Shown: positions 54,336 through 57,960 of the stretch, one piece after another
How positions within the stretch are numbered: the stretch's first letter is position 1
How the letters are laid out: every line of letters starts with the position of its first letter
Assembly: GCF_003149245.1 (NCBI RefSeq)
Contig: NZ_QGDL01000023.1
Span: forward strand, 1 to 57,960
DNA from: Faecalicatena orotica
Lineage (GTDB): Bacteria > Bacillota > Clostridia > Lachnospirales > Lachnospiraceae
Reading direction: 5' to 3'
DNA length: 57,960 nt
Translations under genes and position numbers: made by a program
Notes under the pieces: generated by a model
Told to the model about the DNA's origin: nothing
What the model saw: the letters and a program-made list of their open reading frames with translations, nothing else
Database searches by the model: none

Positions 54336-54920
54336 TTACAGGTTTTCATTAAGGTAATCCTCAATTTCATTCAAACATTCCTCAATATCCTCGTTAGAAA
54401 ACCGCCTCTCTATCCCGGCCGCCTTAATATGATCCTCCGAAAAATCTTCCTGGTCGGCTAAAAACCTGCGGCACATCTCCGCATACTTCGGTTCATTCTG
54501 CTGCAATTCCCTGTCAAGTGCCCTTTTCAGCCTCAACCCGTCTTCCACTTCTACATAGACCGGCAACAATTTATCCCGCCCAAAATAGCGGCTCATCGCC
54601 TCAAAAGATTGTAATGTCCCTATTACAATATAATCTTCTTTCTCCAGGTCAATCTGCCCGTCGTCCGCCGTAAAATATTTCCAGATTCCGCACTTGGTAT
54701 TATATGCCCGGACTTCAATGACACAGCCCTTATCCTCCAACGCCTTCAGCCCGGATTCATCTGTAAAATGATATTCTACCCCATCCGTTTCGCCCTCACG
54801 GATTGGCCGCGTGGTATACAATGTAATCGTCCGGAACTCAGGGCGCCTTTCCTTTAATCTTTTAAAAATAGTATCCTTGCCGGATGAACTTTTTCCCATG
54901 ATATAGCAAATCTTACTCAT
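54336..54920 (-). CDS. Guanylate kinase-like nucleotide kinase
   Basis: 194 residues. P-loop GKSSSGKDTIFKRL and TLYTTRPIREGETDGVEYHF, which is the guanylate kinase substrate-binding signature. The rest is more diverged than housekeeping Gmk. It overlaps the decarboxylase gene by 8 bases and stands where tmk lies in the Bacillus yaaO-tmk-yaaQ-yaaR-holB order. Confidence 0.85.
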   Translation of the reverse strand: MSKICYIMGKSSSGKDTIFKRLKERRPEFRTITLYTTRPIREGETDGVEYHFTDESGLKALEDKGCVIEVRAYNTKCGIWKYFTADDGQIDLEKEDYIVIGTLQSFEAMSRYFGRDKLLPVYVEVEDGLRLKRALDRELQQNEPKYAEMCRRFLADQEDFSEDHIKAAGIERRFSNEDIEECLNEIEDYLNENL

Positions 54921-56340
54921 TTCCCAATACCTCTATTTTTCCTTCTTTTTCGGGTCCCTCAACCGAAAATCCCATCTTTTCATATGCACTAAGCTGTGAG
55001 ACTGCCTCCGCCGTAATCTCTTCCCCGGGCACAATCAGTGGAATTCCCGGAGGATAGATATATGCATACTCGGCAGAAACAAAACCCTCAGATGACTCCC
55101 ATGACTTATATTCCGATGCGGATACCTTGTTTTTCATTATCATCCCCGTCTCTGCACTTGTATACACCTGTTTCAGCCGGGGAAGCGAAAAATGTATCTG
55201 CTGCTTTTTCTTTACACTACTTCTTTCGGATGCGATCCGTGCATCTATCTCTTCTAGCGCCTCCACAAGTCTCTCCATGCCTTCCGCAGTATCTCCGACA
55301 GAAGTCATGGCAAGCACATAGGAACCGGCAGTCATTTCCATCTGCAAATGATATTGGTTCAATAATACCTCATACAACCCTCTGCTCGTAATGTCTGTAC
55401 CTTTCACAGAAATCACGATTTTCGACCTGTCGAAACTGTCCGTCTCAATCAGTTTTAAATTTTTCATCCTGCCCAGCCTTGCTCTCACCTTTTCCAGTAA
55501 TTCCACATAGGTCTGAAAACATCTGGTGCTGCCATTATCCAGCATTCTAATACATTCATCCATCCCCGCCATAAGTACATAGGACGGACTACTTGTCTGA
55601 AGCATATGCAGATAGCGTTTAATTTCCCTCCTGTCCACAAAGCTGCCATTGAGATGTATCAAAGCCGTCTGAGTAAGCGATGGGAGCGTCTTGTGCAGAC
55701 TATGTATCACAACATCCGCCCCCAGTACATTAGAATTTTGGGGGAAATATGGATGCATGCCGAAATGAGCGCCGTGAGCTTCATCTACAATCAGTGGAAT
55801 TCCTTTCCTATGCGCGGCCTCTGCAATTGCCCCCACATCTGAGACAACACCATCATATGTGGGAGACGTAATCACAACCGCCCTGATGTCATTGTGCTGT
55901 TCCAGAGTCCTCGTAACCTCTGCCGGATTAATGTGCCCATTCAGTTCAATATCGCTGTAAAACTCAGGATAAATATATACCGGCTTCAATTCATTCATAT
56001 ATACGGCATGATAAACCGACCGGTGGCAATTTCTGGCACACAGTATCTTATCCCCTTTTGCAGTACATCCCATAACAGCACTTAGTATTCCCGAAGTACT
56101 GCCATTAATCAAATAAAAAGTTTCATCCGCATGATAAACAGATGCCGCCCGCTTTTGAGCCTGCAGCAAAATCCCATCTGCATGGTGAAGATCGTCAAAG
56201 CCGTCAATCTCCGTAATATCAAGACCATAAGGCAGATCACATCCTGTCAGATCCCCATTCCTCTTATGACCGGGCATATGAAAAGCATAATAGTCTGAAT
56301 TTCTATATTTTATTAACTTATCATATAAGTATTCCATCAT
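54913..56340 (-). CDS. Orn/Lys/Arg decarboxylase family protein (YaaO-like)
   Basis: 475 residues, PLP-dependent fold type I. PGHKRN at the start, DEAHGAHFG with the PLP-binding Asp/His, and HSLHKTLPSLTQTA with the Schiff-base Lys in HKT. Shorter than inducible decarboxylases because the N-terminal wing domain is absent, as in YaaO/SpeA-like members. Makes a polyamine or its precursor; substrate not fixed. First gene of the operon broken by the tailocin. Confidence 0.87.
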   Translation of the reverse strand: MMEYLYDKLIKYRNSDYYAFHMPGHKRNGDLTGCDLPYGLDITEIDGFDDLHHADGILLQAQKRAASVYHADETFYLINGSTSGILSAVMGCTAKGDKILCARNCHRSVYHAVYMNELKPVYIYPEFYSDIELNGHINPAEVTRTLEQHNDIRAVVITSPTYDGVVSDVGAIAEAAHRKGIPLIVDEAHGAHFGMHPYFPQNSNVLGADVVIHSLHKTLPSLTQTALIHLNGSFVDRREIKRYLHMLQTSSPSYVLMAGMDECIRMLDNGSTRCFQTYVELLEKVRARLGRMKNLKLIETDSFDRSKIVISVKGTDITSRGLYEVLLNQYHLQMEMTAGSYVLAMTSVGDTAEGMERLVEALEEIDARIASERSSVKKKQQIHFSLPRLKQVYTSAETGMIMKNKVSASEYKSWESSEGFVSAEYAYIYPPGIPLIVPGEEITAEAVSQLSAYEKMGFSVEGPEKEGKIEVLGNE

Positions 56341-56482
56341 TACAACTCCCTTTTAAAATAAAACCTGTTTCATCAGGACTCCTTCTATGGTAACATAAAT
56401 AACAAGTATATCTCAATATTTTATTCGATATTATAGTTGTATTGCAGTATCAATAAGCAAACCGTGGCAAAGGAGGATTTCT

Positions 56483-56779
56483 ATGAAAGTTATTTACGAA
56501 GAAACTCTAAAAAATTATATGGAAAAAAGATCTATAGAAACCATAATCATTGAAGCCTATACTGGCAGATCCTGAACAGGCGTGCCCGAGCTGTCAGCAA
56601 GGTTTGCTGACCCAAAGACTGCCGAGAGGACCAAAAAGAAAAACTGCCGGGTAATAAAAGGGGAGATTGGAGAAATACTCATTCTTACACCGGGACTGAA
56701 ATATGACAAAACCATAACTCTGCATCTCAACAATTTTCTTGGTATAAAAAATATAGAAGTTGATGGAATCAAACCTTGA
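56483..56779 (+). CDS. Candidate selenoprotein, in-frame UGA at codon 31
   Basis: AGGAGG lies 6 bases before the ATG. The frame meets TGA at 56573-56575 (after YTGRS) and continues without another stop to 56779, for 98 residues if the UGA is read as selenocysteine. The sequence on both sides is coherent: an N-terminal alpha/beta half (MKVIYEETLKNYM) and a C-terminal half with LSARFADPKTAE, then FLGIKNIEVDGIKP at the end. It resembles small clostridial proteins that have a Cys-Cys or Sec motif at this place (recollection, not searched). A hairpin at the distance expected of a bacterial SECIS follows. The alternative is a nonsense mutation. Confidence 0.6.
56593..56611 (+). promoter_or_regulatory. 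Bacterial SECIS-like hairpin
   Basis: GTCAGCAA pairs perfectly with TTGCTGAC around the loop GGT. The loop begins 25 bases after the UGA, its first two bases are G, and the stem has 8 pairs; all three agree with published bSECIS rules (loop 16-37 bases from the UGA, G among the first two loop bases). Confidence 0.58.
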
Positions 56780-56790
56780 TTGTGACATAA

Positions 56791-56837
56791 AAAAAGTACC
56801 GCAAACCCTAGTAAATACAGAATTTGCGGTACTTTTT
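56791..56837. terminator. Bidirectional terminator of the tRNA cluster and the selenoprotein candidate
   Basis: AAAAAGTACCGCAAA pairs perfectly with TTTGCGGTACTTTTT around a 17-base loop, with T-runs on both strands. Confidence 0.9.
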
Positions 56838-56842
56838 CCAGA

Positions 56843-56915
56843 TGAGCGTGCGGGGATTCGAACCCCGGACAACTTGATTAAAAGTCAAGTGCTCTACCAC
56901 CTGAGCTACACGCCC
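56843..56915 (-). tRNA. tRNA-Lys (TTT)
   Basis: Cloverleaf with acceptor GGGCGTG/CACGCTC, anticodon loop CTTTTAA and T-loop TTCGAAT. Last gene of the tRNA cluster. Confidence 0.95.
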
Positions 56916-56950
56916 CTAATTATAGACTATCTTTCTTTTGGCAAAGAAAA

Positions 56951-57023
<73 letters not shown>

Positions 57024-57045
57024 ATTAGACTTAAAAAGTCTGAGT

Positions 57046-57118
<73 letters not shown>

Positions 57119-57150
57119 TTATTAAATTTTAATTATCTCGGTTGAGATAA

Positions 57151-57223
57151 AGCCGATGATCGGACTCGAACCGATAACCTGCTGATTACAAATCAGCTGC
57201 TCTGCCAATTGAGCCACATCGGC
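57151..57223 (-). tRNA. tRNA-Thr (TGT)
   Basis: Acceptor GCCGATG/CATCGGC, anticodon loop TTTGTAA, T-loop TTCGAGT. Confidence 0.95.
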
Positions 57224-57282
57224 ATTATAACTATTGTGCCAAACCATTTCGGCTAATTGGCTTTAAAGGAAAATCCTTTAAG

Positions 57283-57364
57283 TGGATGGAGAAGGATTCG
57301 AACCTTCGAAGGCGTTGCCAACAGATTTACAGTCTGCCCCCTTTGGCCACTCGGGAATCCATCC
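57283..57364 (-). tRNA. tRNA-Tyr (GTA)
   Basis: Acceptor GGATGGA/TCCATCC, anticodon loop CTGTAAA and a long class II variable arm. Confidence 0.95.
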
Positions 57365-57374
57365 ATTTTGTAAG

Positions 57375-57447
57375 TGGGACCTATAGGGCTCGAACCTATG
57401 ACCCTCTGCTTGTAAGGCAGATGCTCTCCCAGCTGAGCTAAGATCCC
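57375..57447 (-). tRNA. tRNA-Val (TAC)
   Basis: Acceptor GGGATCT/AGGTCCC with one wobble pair, anticodon loop CTTACAA, T-loop TTCGAGC. Confidence 0.95.
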
Positions 57448-57531
57448 ACATCATTTTGTTTCACACTATTTAATTAGTATGATAATGCAATTCCACGAAG
57501 CTTGATTAAATCTTACTCTGTGATACTGCAA

Positions 57532-57605
57532 CGACCCAGAAGAGACTCGAACTCTCGACCTCCGCCGTGACAGGGCGGCGCTCTAACCAACTGAGCCACT
57601 GGGCC
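57532..57605 (-). tRNA. tRNA-Asp (GTC)
   Basis: Acceptor GGCCCAG/CTGGGTC, anticodon loop CTGTCAC, discriminator G as usual for tRNA-Asp. First tRNA behind the 23S gene. Confidence 0.95.
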
Positions 57606-57673
57606 TTATGAAGATATATACCTTCAAAACCGCATACAAAGAATCTTTCCATCCATTTCCTATCACCCTGCTT

Positions 57674-57960
57674 GGTTATGCCCTCGACCTATTAGTAACA
57701 GTCAGCTCCATGCGTTGCCGCACTTCCACCTCTGCCCTATCTACCTCGTCGTCTTCAAGGGGTCTTACTAACTTGACGTTATGGGATATCTCATCTTGAG
57801 GGGGGCTTCACGCTTAGATGCCTTCAGCGTTTATCCCTTCCCGGCTTGGCTACTCTGCTATGCCCTTGGCAGGACAACAGATACACCAGCGGCCAGTCCA
57901 ACCCGGTCCTCTCGTACTAAGGTCAGCTCCTCTCAAATATCCTACGCCCACGCCGGATAG
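57674..57960 (-). rRNA. 23S ribosomal RNA, 3' end (partial)
   Basis: The minus strand holds the conserved 3' part of 23S rRNA, including the alpha-sarcin/ricin loop region (AGTACGAGAGGACC) and the terminal segment ending GGGCATAACC. The gene runs off the window. The 3' end is placed from the usual terminal sequence and may be off by a few bases. Confidence 0.93.

Overview
The window looks like chromosome of a low-to-mid GC, spore-forming Clostridia, most likely Lachnospiraceae. This is inferred from spmA/spmB, GntP/IlvD-type sugar-acid genes, DUF5058, an Rpn-like transposase end, a Uma2 protein, clostridial tRNA and 23S sequences, and the gene order decarboxylase-nucleotide kinase-holB-yaaT-trmN-rsmI. 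No species call is made.

Layout. 1-7.1 kb: the end of an Rpn/PD-(D/E)XK transposase, then an AT-rich island of small solo enzymes (histidine phosphatase, four GNAT acetyltransferases, a P-loop kinase, DUF2200, a DinB-like protein) with a decayed DUF4143 ATPase. 7.2-11.3 kb: an M20 amidohydrolase with a two-gene membrane system (DUF5058 plus partner) and a divergent LysR regulator. 11.3-16.6 kb: sugar-acid catabolism (GntP permease, IlvD/Edd-type dehydratase, KDG kinase) downstream of a GntR regulator that has lost its DNA-recognition helix, while two perfect palindromic operators survive. 17.8-23.4 kb: a complete Opp-type peptide importer, convergent with a GH127 beta-L-arabinofuranosidase and two M24 proline peptidases (23.5-28.2 kb). 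Together these could process arabinosylated, proline-rich plant peptides. 28.3-33.3 kb: spmA and spmB separated and divergent, a diguanylate cyclase, a DUF885 lipoprotein, a palindromic repeat pair and an odd orphan ABC ATPase. 34-37.5 kb: rsmI, trmN-like, yaaT/ricT and holB.

37.6-54.3 kb is the most interesting part: a compact, headless, flexible-tail module with regulation and lysis genes but no integrase, terminase, portal or capsid. In transcription order (right to left) it has a Cro-like HTH protein, a Prp-type cysteine protease, the major tail protein, tail chaperones G and G-T joined by a perfect A AAA AAG slippery site, tape measure, Dit, Tal with collagen repeats, a fibre/collar protein, a glycosyltransferase with its own promoter and terminator, a small membrane protein, holin and a GH25-LysM endolysin. 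A divergent repressor-ImmA pair and four GCRTTTAYGC operator-like sites control it. I interpret it as an F-type tailocin (monocin-like) inserted in the conserved decarboxylase-kinase/holB operon.

54.3-58 kb: the upstream half of that operon (guanylate-kinase-like protein, Orn/Lys/Arg decarboxylase), a 98-codon gene with an in-frame UGA followed by a bacterial SECIS-like hairpin (a candidate selenoprotein), seven tRNA genes and the 3' end of a 23S rRNA gene with no 5S gene between 23S and the tRNAs.
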